Under the pieces are notes generated by a model, which worked only from the letters and a program-made list of their open reading frames with translations, made no database searches and had not been told where the DNA came from. A stretch of 64,000 nucleotides of DNA, taken from positions 1 through 64,000 of the forward strand of contig JABMLH010000001.1 of the NCBI GenBank assembly GCA_013205085.1, in the 5' to 3' direction. Both the position numbers and the translations under genes were made by a program. This DNA is from Microbacteriaceae bacterium VKM Ac-2854 (GTDB taxonomy: Bacteria; Actinomycetota; Actinomycetes; Actinomycetales; Microbacteriaceae). Numbering within the stretch: the first letter of the stretch is position 1; the number at the start of each line of letters is the position of its first letter. This document shows, in pieces, positions 25,893-34,194 of this stretch.

Positions 25893-26576
25893 TCAGCTCC
25901 CGCCCGGCACTGTGATGCCGTGCTCGTAGGCGAACACAACGGCCTGGATGCGGTCGCGCACGCCGAGCTTCATCAGCACCTTCGACACGTGCGTCTTCAC
26001 CGTGGCCTCGCCGAGGAAGAGCGACGCGGCGATCTCGGCGTTCGACCAGCCGCGCGCGAGCAGGATGAGCACTTCGCGTTCGCGCTCGGTCAGGTCGTCG
26101 ATCTCGGGGTGCGGGCGGTCGGCCGCCTCGCGAGGTGAGCTGAAGCTCTCGATCACACGGCGGGTCACATCCGGGGCCAGCAGTGCGTCGCCGCGCGCCA
26201 CGATCTGCACGGCCTCCACGAGGTTCTCGGGCGAGGCGTTCTTCAGGAGGAAGCCGCTGGCGCCGGCCTTGAGTGCGTCGAAGAGGTAGTCGTCGCGGTC
26301 GAAGGTGGTCAGGATGAGCACTCCGGCGCAGAGTTCGGGGTCGGCGACGATCACACGGGTCGCTTCGAGGCCGTCGGTGCCGGGCATCTGCACGTCCATG
26401 CAGATCACATTCGGGCGCAGCCGGCGCGCGGCGTCGATCGCCTCTGCCCCGTTGCGGGCCTCGCCGACGACGATGATGCCCGGTTCGGATTCGAGGATAA
26501 TCCGGAAGCCGGCGCGCACCAGGTCCTGGTCGTCCGCGATGAGTACGCGGATGTCGTCGTGGTCGGTGTTGTGCAT
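25893..26576 (-). CDS. NarL/LuxR-type response regulator
   Basis: The protein is 227 aa. The receiver domain has the acidic pair Asp15-Asp16 (IADDQDLVRAGFR), the phosphorylated Asp61 (CMDVQMPGTDG), LTTF and the conserved lysine of FLLKNASPENL. A LuxR helix-turn-helix follows (LTEREREVLILLARGWSNAE, then EATVKTHVSKVLMKLGVRDR). It is the partner of the histidine kinase 13 bases upstream. The ATG at 26576 was chosen where the receiver domain begins. Targets are unknown. Confidence 0.95.
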   Translation of the reverse strand: MHNTDHDDIRVLIADDQDLVRAGFRIILESEPGIIVVGEARNGAEAIDAARRLRPNVICMDVQMPGTDGLEATRVIVADPELCAGVLILTTFDRDDYLFDALKAGASGFLLKNASPENLVEAVQIVARGDALLAPDVTRRVIESFSSPREAADRPHPEIDDLTEREREVLILLARGWSNAEIAASLFLGEATVKTHVSKVLMKLGVRDRIQAVVFAYEHGITVPGGS

Positions 26577-26589
26577 CGGGCCCCCGTCG

Positions 26590-27963
26590 TCAGCTGTGCT
26601 GCGCGATGACGCCCTCGGGTGCCGCTCGCGCTTGGTCCGAGGGTAGCGGGCCGGGGCTGGGCGCGAGGGGAACGCGCGCACGCACCAGATAGCCGCCGCG
26701 AGTGTTCGACCGCATCTCGATCACGCCGCCGACCGCGGCCATCCGCTCGCGCATCCCGATCTGGCCGAGGCCGCCGGACGCGGCGGGGGCCTCGGCGCGG
26801 GCGCGCACTCCGCCGTGGTCGCTGATCTCGACCTCGATCGCACCCTCGAGGTAGCGGATGCGCAGATCGACCTCGGCGCCGACACCTGCGTGCTTGCGGG
26901 CGTTGGTGAGCGACTCCTGCGCGACGCGGAACAGACTCAGGCCGATGGTGGCGGGCACCGGCACCGCGTCGCCGATCACCTGGACGGCGACCGGGAGGCC
27001 GGCCTCGACGGATTCGGCGACGAGTTCGTCGAGCTGATCGAGGCCGCGGGTGGAGGCGGCGTCGCTCGCCGGCGGCGCGACGGTGAGATCGTCGGCACGC
27101 AGAGCGACCAGCATCCGATGCAGCTCATCGACGGCCGTGCGCGCGTTCTGCTCGATCGCGGCCAACGACTCCGTGGCGCGCTCCGGATCGCGCGCGAGCA
27201 CGCGCCGCGCGGCGCCCGCCTGCACGCCCATCACGCTGACGTGGTGCGCCACCACGTCGTGCAACTCGCGGGCGATGCGAATCCGCTCCAATGCGACGGC
27301 CTGCCGGGCCGTGCGTTCCCGCTCGTCGTCGAGCTCGGCGGTGCGCGACTCCAGGGCCTCGAGTCGACGAGCGGACAGGCGGCTCGATTCGCCGAAGACG
27401 TAGACGCCACCGAAGTAAAGCAGGTTGATGATGACGGTCAGCAGGGCGTAGGCGGCGTACGGCGAGATCAGATTGGCGCCGGCATCGGTGGAGGGCACCG
27501 TGCTGCCGGCGTACCAGTTGGCCGTGATGACGGCCCAGGCGAGCCAGACGAACATGCCCACGATGATCAGCAGGCGCACCACGACGGCGACACCGCGTCG
27601 GCGGCCCCACGCGCCCAGCGTGTAGATCGCGACGAAGAGGGCGATCTGATTGAAGGTCATCTCGGGCACCGTGAGGGTCTGCCCGACGAAGAAGGCGACC
27701 GCGGCGATGACGGCGACCGTCGCCGGGAACCGTCGGCGCAGGGCGAGTGGCAGCGTCATCGCGACGGCCCAGGCGACGTTGACCCAGGTCGGCGGATGGG
27801 GTGCGTCCGCTCGGGCGGCCGAGTAGATGGCGATCGATGCGAGCGTAGCCGCGAACAGCACCACGGCGACGATCGCGTCGCGACGGAAGTTCGTGCGCGT
27901 CGGCGGTCGGCGCACCCAGCCGTCGGCGAACGGATCCGTCGCGGCGCTGGTCGAGGAGCTCAT
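26590..27963 (-). CDS. Membrane sensor histidine kinase (NarL-partner class)
   Basis: The protein is 457 aa. Its N-terminal half (residues about 30-190) has five to six membrane helices with little extracytoplasmic loop, the layout of kinases that sense within or at the membrane. A short coiled coil (about 197-225) leads to the HisKA_3 dimerisation motif ARELHDVVAHHVSVMG with phospho-accepting His235, then an ATPase domain with QESLTNARKHA (N box) and GLGQIGMRERM (G box). It should phosphorylate the adjacent response regulator. The gene is probably leaderless. Confidence 0.94.
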   Translation of the reverse strand: MSSSTSAATDPFADGWVRRPPTRTNFRRDAIVAVVLFAATLASIAIYSAARADAPHPPTWVNVAWAVAMTLPLALRRRFPATVAVIAAVAFFVGQTLTVPEMTFNQIALFVAIYTLGAWGRRRGVAVVVRLLIIVGMFVWLAWAVITANWYAGSTVPSTDAGANLISPYAAYALLTVIINLLYFGGVYVFGESSRLSARRLEALESRTAELDDERERTARQAVALERIRIARELHDVVAHHVSVMGVQAGAARRVLARDPERATESLAAIEQNARTAVDELHRMLVALRADDLTVAPPASDAASTRGLDQLDELVAESVEAGLPVAVQVIGDAVPVPATIGLSLFRVAQESLTNARKHAGVGAEVDLRIRYLEGAIEVEISDHGGVRARAEAPAASGGLGQIGMRERMAAVGGVIEMRSNTRGGYLVRARVPLAPSPGPLPSDQARAAPEGVIAQHS

Positions 27964-27969
27964 GCGACA

Positions 27970-27975
27970 ACGCTA
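27970..27975 (-). promoter_or_regulatory. -10 box (TAGCGT) of the leaderless kinase/regulator operon
   Basis: On the minus strand TAGCGT ends 6 nt before the ATG at 27963, with no ribosome-binding site. Confidence 0.5.
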
Positions 27976-28133
27976 GCGACGGGCAGCGACATTGTGATCC
28001 GTCCAGCGGTGGAGGTCGGCGCGCGAGACCTGAACCATGCTCGGAATCGGTAGGGTGAGGGGAGTGCGGGCCCGAACCCGCGCCGCGGCAGGGGTGCCGC
28101 GTGCTGTCGTCGATCGGGGGATAGGCGACGGCC

Positions 28134-28163
28134 GTCCCGCCGGATCCTGCGATCCGGCGGGAC
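28134..28163. terminator. Strong hairpin downstream of the DUF6421-like gene
   Basis: GTCCCGCCGGATC (28134-28146) pairs perfectly with 28151-28163 around a CTGC loop: 13 pairs, 33 bases beyond the stop of the minus-strand gene at 28196. The gap 27964-28195 otherwise shows no gene. Confidence 0.7.
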
Positions 28164-28195
28164 CAACTCCGTTGCGCTCATCGAGCGCGATCGCC

Positions 28196-29584
28196 TCAGC
28201 CCGTGATGCCCCTCGTGCTCGCGATCACGTCGACCATCTTCTTGCTCAACGCCTCGTAGAACATCGACAGCGGGAACTCGTCGTCCAGAACCGCATCCGT
28301 CAGTCCGCGTGGCGGGCCTTGGAGAAGCTCGTTCGAGAGTCCGCGCGCCCACTGCGAGGCGGGATGCGGCGTCAGCGTCGCGCGAACCAGTTCGTACGCG
28401 GCGAGCCAGTGCGCGATCTTCGGCCGGTCGATCGAGCGCCAGTACAACTCGTTGATCTCGTCGGAGAGTCGGACGACCACGTCGGCCACCTCGTCCCAGT
28501 CGATCGCGAGCCGGTTGTCGGTCCAGTGCAGCACCCCGTGCTGGTGCAGCCAGGCGAACAGCAACTGCCCGCCCAGGCCGTCGTAGTTGCGGGTGCGCGT
28601 GCCCGTGATCGGGAAGCGGAAGATCCGGTCGAACACGATCGCGTACTGCACCAGCTTCGCGCGCTCGCGCAGTGCCGCATCCACTCCGTCCGCATCCGCC
28701 TCGATCGAGCGCTCGATCCGCACCGCCTCGCGGAACGCGGTGAGGTCGCAGCGCAACTCCTCCAGCGAGTAGAGGAAGTAGGGCATCCGCTGCTTGATCA
28801 TAAAAGGATCGAAGGGCAGGTCACCGCGCATGTGGGTGCGGTCGTGGATGAGGTCCCACATCACGAAGGTCTGCTCGGTGAGCCCCTGGTCGGTGAGCAG
28901 CCGCGCCGCGTCGTCCGGGAGTTCGAGCTTGGTGATGTCGGCTGCGGCGGCGAGCACCCGGCGGAATCGGGCAGCCTCGCGGTCGGCGAAGATCGCGCCC
29001 CACGTGAACGTCGGGACGGAGCGCATCGCGACCGTCTCGGGGAAGAGCACCGCGGAGTCGGTGTCGTAGCCGGGCGTGAAGTCGAGGAATCGGATCGGCA
29101 CGAACAGCGCGTTCGAGTACTCGCCCCCCTCCAACTCGGCGACGAACTCCGGCCAGATCACCTCGATCAGCACCGCCTCCACCAGCCTGTCGCGACTGCC
29201 GTTCTGGGTGTACATCGGGAAGACCACGAGGTGGCGCAGCCCATCGACGCGGTGCTGCTGCGGCTGGAAGGCCTGCAACGCGTCGAGGAAGTCGGGTACG
29301 CCCAGCCCACCGTCGCTCCAGCGCGTGAAGTCGGTCACGAGAGCATCGAGGTAGGCCGCATCGTGCGGGAAGTTCGGGGCGAGCCGCGTGATCGCCTCCG
29401 TGATGGTGGCGACCCGTTCCCGCGCCTCGTCGAGCCGTGCGGGATCGGCGAGCGAGCCGTCCTGCGCCTGCAACGGTTGCAGCGCGACGGCGGCGGACCG
29501 CAGCCGCAGCCAGGCCGGCGAGGAGGCGACGTCTTCGACGACCTCGGGTTCACCGACGATTGCACTCTGCAGGAATTGCGACAT
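28196..29584 (-). CDS. Probable DUF6421-family protein
   Basis: The protein is 462 aa, soluble, without signal peptide. It looks like an actinobacterial family that I tentatively match to DUF6421; no function is known. Constrained stretches include HLVVFPMYTQNGSRDRLVEA, MWDLIHDRTHMRGDLPFDPF and LGGQLLFAWLHQHGVLHW. The HDRTH segment could bind a metal, which is only a guess. The start at 29584 has GAGGAGG 6-7 nt upstream. It is a single gene, with a 13-bp hairpin behind it and a long repeat region ahead of it. Confidence 0.7.
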   Translation of the reverse strand: MSQFLQSAIVGEPEVVEDVASSPAWLRLRSAAVALQPLQAQDGSLADPARLDEARERVATITEAITRLAPNFPHDAAYLDALVTDFTRWSDGGLGVPDFLDALQAFQPQQHRVDGLRHLVVFPMYTQNGSRDRLVEAVLIEVIWPEFVAELEGGEYSNALFVPIRFLDFTPGYDTDSAVLFPETVAMRSVPTFTWGAIFADREAARFRRVLAAAADITKLELPDDAARLLTDQGLTEQTFVMWDLIHDRTHMRGDLPFDPFMIKQRMPYFLYSLEELRCDLTAFREAVRIERSIEADADGVDAALRERAKLVQYAIVFDRIFRFPITGTRTRNYDGLGGQLLFAWLHQHGVLHWTDNRLAIDWDEVADVVVRLSDEINELYWRSIDRPKIAHWLAAYELVRATLTPHPASQWARGLSNELLQGPPRGLTDAVLDDEFPLSMFYEALSKKMVDVIASTRGITG

Positions 29585-29947
29585 CTTGATCCTCCTCACG
29601 CTCGATTTCGGGGCTCCGCCGAGCGAATCCGGCGGTGAAGACGAGCCTAGGCAGAAATACGCGCGATTATCTTGCGTGATTTCGGCGCGGATGTGCGGGG
29701 TGGGGAGCGGCGGCGCAACGGAAATGCAGGGCGGCGACGGAAATGCAGGGCGGCGCGGGAAATGCAGGGCGGGGCGGGAAATGCAGGGCCTGGCTGGGAA
29801 TGCAGGGTGGGGACGGAAATGAGGGCGAACCATGCGGCGGAAAGCGCCATCCTCGGCGCTGACCCTGTATTTCCGTCCTGACCCTGTATTTCCGAAACGG
29901 AGGCACCGCGCGCACCGGCCCGCCCGCCGAGCCGAAATACTGAAGGA
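29585..29947. other. Repeat-filled gap between divergent genes
   Basis: The 363-base gap holds the promoter of the minus-strand gene near 29640-29690 (TAGGCT on the minus strand at about 29646-29651, and an ATACGCGC/GCGTGAT inverted pair) and then the GGAAATGCAGGG repeat array. No protein-coding frame is credible. Confidence 0.5.
29719..29895 (+). repeat. GGAAATGCAGGGT repeat array, copy 1 (expanded)
   Basis: Five near-identical GGAAATGCAGGG units follow each other between 29719 and 29808, with a GGAAATGAGGG variant at about 29814. Two inverted ACCCTGTATTTCCG units lie at 29861-29875 and 29881-29894. On plus-strand RNA each pairing holds one G-U wobble. Single-hairpin copies of the same family are at 52182-52284 and 54868-54950. 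Confidence 0.75.
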
Positions 29948-30649
29948 ATGGATACCGCGCGCGACGTCGAGGCCGCGCTCGCCGAGGTGGCGAGCGAGGC
30001 GGATGCGGTGCAGCTGCGGCGCTACTTCAAGACCGGGCCGGGCGAGTACGGCGAAGGCGACGTCTTCATCGGGGTTCGCGTGCCGCGGATCCGCGAGGTC
30101 GCCAGGCGCTTCGGCGCGCTGCCGCCGGGCGAGATCGACGCGCTCCTCGACAGTGCGGTGCACGAGCATCGGCTGGCCGGCCTGATCATTCTGAACGCGC
30201 GGGCGAAGCGAAACGGTGAAGAGTGCGCCCGGCTGTACCTCGCCGCCGTACGCCGCGGCCGGGTGAACAACTGGGATCTCGTCGACTCCTCGGCCGAATA
30301 CGTGCTGGGTGAGTACCTGCTGGAACGACCCCGCGACGTCCTATTCGAACTCGCGGCATCGTCGGTGCTCTGGGAGCGCCGGGTCGCGGTGCTGTCGACC
30401 TTCGCCTTCGTCAAGGCGGGTGACGCCTCGACCACGCTCGCGTTGGCGGCCCTCCTGCTGCGCGATCCGGAGGATCTGATGCAGAAGGCGGTCGGCTGGA
30501 TGCTGCGCGAAGTCGGCAAACGCGTCGACGAGAAGCTGCTGCTCGGGTTTCTGGACGAGCATGCCGCCGCCATGCCGCGAACGATGCTCTCCTACGCGGT
30601 GGAGCGACTCGGCCCCGCGCCTCGGATGTACTACCGCTCGCTGCGCTGA
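29948..30649 (+). CDS. AlkD-like DNA glycosylase (HEAT-repeat family)
   Basis: The protein is 233 aa, the size of Bacillus cereus AlkD, an all-helical HEAT-like enzyme that excises alkylated purines. The active-site pattern VNNWDLVD gives Trp109 and Asp113, the numbering known for AlkD; WERRVAVLST supplies the conserved arginine (Arg145) and VGWMLREVGK a tryptophan (Trp184). The N-terminal YFKTGPGEYGEGDVFIGVRV is the family's entry motif. AATACT about 7-8 nt before the ATG suggests a leaderless message; GAAGGA also lies there. It probably acts in DNA repair. Confidence 0.9.
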   Translation: MDTARDVEAALAEVASEADAVQLRRYFKTGPGEYGEGDVFIGVRVPRIREVARRFGALPPGEIDALLDSAVHEHRLAGLIILNARAKRNGEECARLYLAAVRRGRVNNWDLVDSSAEYVLGEYLLERPRDVLFELAASSVLWERRVAVLSTFAFVKAGDASTTLALAALLLRDPEDLMQKAVGWMLREVGKRVDEKLLLGFLDEHAAAMPRTMLSYAVERLGPAPRMYYRSLR

Positions 30650-30712
30650 CCCATCCGCTGGACTCACGCCTCCGAATGCCTCTCTGTGGGACGACGAGAG
30701 CGGGAAGCGGAT

Positions 30713-31168
30713 ATGAGCGACACGATCGACGACGTCGCCCTGCGGCGATGGGGCGGCGGCGATCTCGCAGTACTACGGATGCTGAACAACGCCGAGCTGC
30801 GGCCGGAACCCGACGGGCGGGTGTTCCGACGGCACGGCCGGTACCTGGACGGCTGGCGCGACCGCACCTCCTTCAACCACGTCGTGACGCGCCGAGGCGA
30901 GCCGATCGGGGTCGTCGGCTACGGCTATGCACTGCGGCTGGGGGTCGTGGTGTACGAGATCGGCTGGCGGATGCTGCCGGGGGCGGATGCGACGGCGGCG
31001 GTGCGTGAGCTGCTCCGCCACGCGGCGGCACATCCGATCCCGCGATTCGTCATCGCGACGATCCATCCGGACGACCGCGTCGCGGCGAGGGTGTGCCGCG
31101 ACAGCGGATTCGAGTGGCTCGGCGAGGAGGATGGTGTGGTCGTGTGGCGATACGACCTCGCTGCCTGA
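30713..31168 (+). CDS. GNAT-like acetyltransferase
   Basis: The protein is 151 aa and resembles GNAT enzymes of the RimJ/RimL kind in its second half: EIGWRMLPGADATAAVRELL followed by RVCRDSGFEWLGEEDGVVVW. The acetyl-CoA loop (R/Q-x-x-G-x-G/A) is not well preserved (MLPGADATA), so activity is uncertain. ATG 30713 was chosen over the in-frame ATG nine codons upstream because the domain begins there and GGGAAG precedes it. Confidence 0.65.
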   Translation: MSDTIDDVALRRWGGGDLAVLRMLNNAELRPEPDGRVFRRHGRYLDGWRDRTSFNHVVTRRGEPIGVVGYGYALRLGVVVYEIGWRMLPGADATAAVRELLRHAAAHPIPRFVIATIHPDDRVAARVCRDSGFEWLGEEDGVVVWRYDLAA

Positions 31169-31243
31169 GGACTTTCGAAGACCGAGAGATGCTCAGTACC
31201 TGATAGAAATGCGCGAACCCGTTCACGTAATCCGAAGGTCCAC

Positions 31244-32278
31244 ATGCGCATCCGCCCCCTCAGCCGCGCCACCGCGGCGATCGCCCCACTGCTGATCCTC
31301 GCCGGGCTCGCCGCTCCGATGGCAGCGGCCACCGAGTCGACTCCCGTGCCAACCGCTGCGCCCGTCGACTGCGCCGCGTCGACGTCGCCCCTCGACTCCG
31401 GCACCGCGACGGTCACGGGCGGGGAGCAGGCGTACACCGTCACTCTGAGCGACGTCACGTTCGATCCGTGCTGGAGCGACACGCAGATCGAAGTCGGTTA
31501 CTACTACCCGGACGGTGCGACCGAATGGGGCAGCACCTGGACCTACACCGACTTCGTGAAGCCGGCGGAGATCGTCGACGGCGGCTGGTCGAGCACCTCC
31601 AGTTACAGCACGTACATCACGACGGATCTGCCGCTCCGAGTGTTCGTGGACGCCTACGGGCGCAACCCCTCAGTGAACGTCGATCGCGTACTGCTCGCGG
31701 ACACGACCGTGACGATCGGGCCCGACCCGTGGTCGTCGTGCCAGGCCGGCGCGAACTGGCTCGAGGTCGGGCAGGACTACGTCCCGCCGGTGAGATCGAT
31801 GGCCTCGGGTGGCGCGGGAAGCGCGACGTTCACGACCGAGCCGTTCGACCTGCCCGCGTGTCTCGATCACGTCGACTTCTTGGTGAAGGAGGTGGTCGAC
31901 GGCAGGCTGGTCGACGTGTCGGCTGCGGTCACGGTCGACCCGTCGAACCCTGCGCCCATCACCGTGGCGCTGCCCGTCGGCACGCATGAGCTGCAGCTGC
32001 GCGCACGCACGTACGTCGCCGGGTCGTCGGCTCACCGTGGCGGCGTCATCGCCGCCGGAACCGTCGAGGTGACCGAGGCCCTGGCGACACCGGAGCCGAC
32101 CGCCACCGCCACGCCGACCACTCCCGCCGCCACGCCGACCTCGGTGCCCAGCGTGGTCACCGCCGGCGCTCGACTCGCCTCCACCGGCGTCGAGGTCGGC
32201 CCGCTCGCCACCGCCGCCGTGCTCCTGGTGTTGCTGGGTGCAGGCCTCGGATTCGCGCGTCGCCGCCGCGTGAACTGA
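31244..32278 (+). CDS. Secreted cell-wall protein with LPXTG-like sorting signal
   Basis: The protein is 344 aa. It has a Sec signal peptide (residues 1 to about 29, RATAAIAPLLILAGLAAPMAAA), an extracellular domain of about 230 residues, a Pro/Thr/Ala-rich stalk (TPEPTATATPTTPAATPTS) and a C-terminal sorting signal: LASTG at 311-315, a hydrophobic helix and the RRRR tail. It should be anchored by a sortase, none of which is in this window. Four cysteines in the ectodomain may pair. I do not recognise the domain. GAAGG lies about 8 nt before the ATG. Confidence 0.82.
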   Translation: MRIRPLSRATAAIAPLLILAGLAAPMAAATESTPVPTAAPVDCAASTSPLDSGTATVTGGEQAYTVTLSDVTFDPCWSDTQIEVGYYYPDGATEWGSTWTYTDFVKPAEIVDGGWSSTSSYSTYITTDLPLRVFVDAYGRNPSVNVDRVLLADTTVTIGPDPWSSCQAGANWLEVGQDYVPPVRSMASGGAGSATFTTEPFDLPACLDHVDFLVKEVVDGRLVDVSAAVTVDPSNPAPITVALPVGTHELQLRARTYVAGSSAHRGGVIAAGTVEVTEALATPEPTATATPTTPAATPTSVPSVVTAGARLASTGVEVGPLATAAVLLVLLGAGLGFARRRRVN

Positions 32279-32285
32279 AGCGAGC

Positions 32286-32361
32286 CGAACCCAACCTCGG
32301 CTGAGAGTCGCCGTCAGCCGCGATGAGCGCCGACGGCGGCTCTCAGCCGAGGTTACGTTCG
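32286..32361. repeat. Palindromic repeat, AACCTCGGCTGAGA family, copy 2
   Basis: AACCTCGGCTGAGA (32293-32306) pairs perfectly with 32341-32354. Outer CGAAC/GTTCG and inner CGCCGTC/GACGGCG arms lengthen the stem. It lies between converging genes like copy 1 at 4620. Confidence 0.85.
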
Positions 32362-32362
32362 C

Positions 32363-33178
32363 CTACAACTCGTGCTCGGCCAACCACGGTCGCAGCGCCG
32401 CCAAGAATTCGGCCGGACGCTCCAGGCTCGGCAGGTGCGCCGCGTCCGGGAACACGTATCCGCTCGCGGTCGGCACCGTCTCGGCCAGGTACTCGTAGCC
32501 GGCGAACGCGTCGGAGACGTCGTGCGCCCCCACCATCACCAACGTCGGCATCGCGATATCGACGACCCGGTCGTAGGCGGGCGGCTCCAGGCGCTGCGGG
32601 CGCGGATGCTCGCCCGCGTGCACCACGTTCGCGCGCGCGAGGGCGTAGACCTCGGCCACGAACGCCGGATCCAGCGACGCCTCGTCCCGCTCCGGCCCGA
32701 GCGCCCAGACCGCCGCCTCCAGTCGGGCCACCGCGTGGTGGTCGCCGGCTTCGAAGGCGGCATCGATCTCGTCGAATCGGGCGTCCTCGGTCTCGGTGAG
32801 TTCCACATCCGGGAATCCGCTCGGCGTCGATCCGATCGCCACCAGGCCCGCAACCCGATCGGGGCGGGAGACGGCGAGATCGATCGCGATGCCGCCGCCG
32901 CGGGAGCAGCCGATCAGGGTGGCGCGTGCGACGCCGAGGTGATCCAGCACGTCGAGCGCATCCGTGCGATCGGAGAAGTCGACGTCGTCGGATTCCGTGC
33001 CGCCGAAGCCGCGGGTGTCGTAGCGCAGCACGTAGTGGTCGCGGGCGAGGTCGGGCACCACCGGATCCCACATCCGCAGGTTCGCGATGCCCGCGTGCAC
33101 GAGCAGCAGCGCGGGAGCGGAGGAGGCGCCGTCGGCCTCCCAGTAGAGCCGTGCGCCGGGAACCTCGAGATGGGGCAT
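32363..33178 (-). CDS. Alpha/beta-hydrolase
   Basis: The protein is 271 aa. The nucleophile elbow GCSRGG gives Ser92, the oxyanion strand is LLLVHAG, and the catalytic histidine is in PDAAHLPSLERP (His248); the acid is probably the Asp of VGAHDVSD. The fold matches small esterases and lactone or haloperoxidase-like hydrolases. The substrate is unknown. It is divergent from an AEC transporter, which hints at an organic acid ester or lactone (weak inference). The start at 33178 fits a leaderless promoter. Confidence 0.88.
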   Translation of the reverse strand: MPHLEVPGARLYWEADGASSAPALLLVHAGIANLRMWDPVVPDLARDHYVLRYDTRGFGGTESDDVDFSDRTDALDVLDHLGVARATLIGCSRGGGIAIDLAVSRPDRVAGLVAIGSTPSGFPDVELTETEDARFDEIDAAFEAGDHHAVARLEAAVWALGPERDEASLDPAFVAEVYALARANVVHAGEHPRPQRLEPPAYDRVVDIAMPTLVMVGAHDVSDAFAGYEYLAETVPTASGYVFPDAAHLPSLERPAEFLAALRPWLAEHEL

Positions 33179-33185
33179 GCCACCG

Positions 33186-33191
33186 AGCGTA
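33186..33191 (-). promoter_or_regulatory. -10 box (TACGCT) of the leaderless hydrolase gene
   Basis: On the minus strand TACGCT ends 7 nt before the ATG at 33178, with no ribosome-binding site. Confidence 0.45.
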
Positions 33192-33236
33192 GGCTTGTGG
33201 CGGCATCGGCGCCACGAGATTTTCGAGGAGGCGGAT

Positions 33237-34157
33237 GTGACGGGTGTACTGACCGGTTTCTCGATCATCGGAGTGGTGATCGCGGTCGGCTACCTGATTG
33301 CACGGATCGGCCTGGTCGGCCTCGAAGGCCGCACCGTGCTCAGCCGGATCGCCTTCTTCGTCACCACGCCGGCGCTGATGTTCACCGTGCTCGCGCAGGC
33401 CGACATCACACTGTTGTTCTCGACCTTCCTGCTGACCTCGCTCGCCACCGTGCTGGTGGTCGCCGCTCTCTACGTGCTCGCGTCGCGGCTGTTCTTCCGC
33501 CGTCCCGTCGCCGAGACCACGGTCGGCGCCGCGGCGTCGAGTTACGTCAACGCCAACAACATCGGCCTGCCCGTCGCGATCTACGTGCTCGGAGACCCGC
33601 AGTGGGTCGCGCCGACCCTGCTGCTGCAGTTGCTCGTGCTGGCCCCCCTCACGCTGTCGGTGCTCGACGTGTCTACGTCCGGCTCCGTCTCGGTCCGCTC
33701 GATCCTCACCCAGCCGCTGCGCAACCCGATGATCATCGCCTCCGCGCTCGGTGTCGTGATCGCCCTGCTGGGCATCCAGCTGCCGGCTCCCGTACTTCAG
33801 CCGTTCCAGATCATCGGCAACGCCTCCATCCCGCTGGTGCTGATGTCGTTCGGGATGTCGTTGCGCGGGCAGCGGCCCCTGCAGGCGGGATCGGGTCGAG
33901 CCGACGTGCTGACCGCGTCGATGCTGAAGTCGGTGGCGATGCCCGCGGTCGCCTACGTGCTGGGGCGCTTCGTCTTCGGGCTCGACGACGAACACGTCTT
34001 CGCGGTGACGGTCACCGCAGCGCTGCCGACGGCTCAGAACATCTACAACTTCGCCGCCCGCTACGATCGCGGGGTCGCCGTCGCCCGCGACACCGCCCTG
34101 GTGACCACGATCACCGCGGTGCCCGTGTTGATCGCGGTGGCGCTGCTGCTGGGGTGA
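33237..34157 (+). CDS. AEC-family transporter, paralogue of the one at 20566
   Basis: The protein is 306 aa with ten membrane helices. The two broken-helix motifs are YVNANNIGLPVAIYVLGD and PTAQNIYNFAARYDRG. It begins VTGVLTGFSIIGVV, close to the start of the paralogue at 20566, and both have the same length. GTG 33237 has GAGGAGG 5-6 nt upstream. The substrate is probably an organic acid. It shares its upstream region with the divergent hydrolase. Confidence 0.87.
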   Translation: MTGVLTGFSIIGVVIAVGYLIARIGLVGLEGRTVLSRIAFFVTTPALMFTVLAQADITLLFSTFLLTSLATVLVVAALYVLASRLFFRRPVAETTVGAAASSYVNANNIGLPVAIYVLGDPQWVAPTLLLQLLVLAPLTLSVLDVSTSGSVSVRSILTQPLRNPMIIASALGVVIALLGIQLPAPVLQPFQIIGNASIPLVLMSFGMSLRGQRPLQAGSGRADVLTASMLKSVAMPAVAYVLGRFVFGLDDEHVFAVTVTAALPTAQNIYNFAARYDRGVAVARDTALVTTITAVPVLIAVALLLG

Positions 34158-34194
34158 GTGGGCGCGTCGATCCCTTGAGTCGAAGTCGGCGACG

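Noticed and set aside
29719-29895. Possible CRISPR array from the repeated GGAAATGCAGGG units
   Set aside because: Units are 12-13 bases with 5-7 base gaps, inverted copies occur in the same block, and no cas genes are present.
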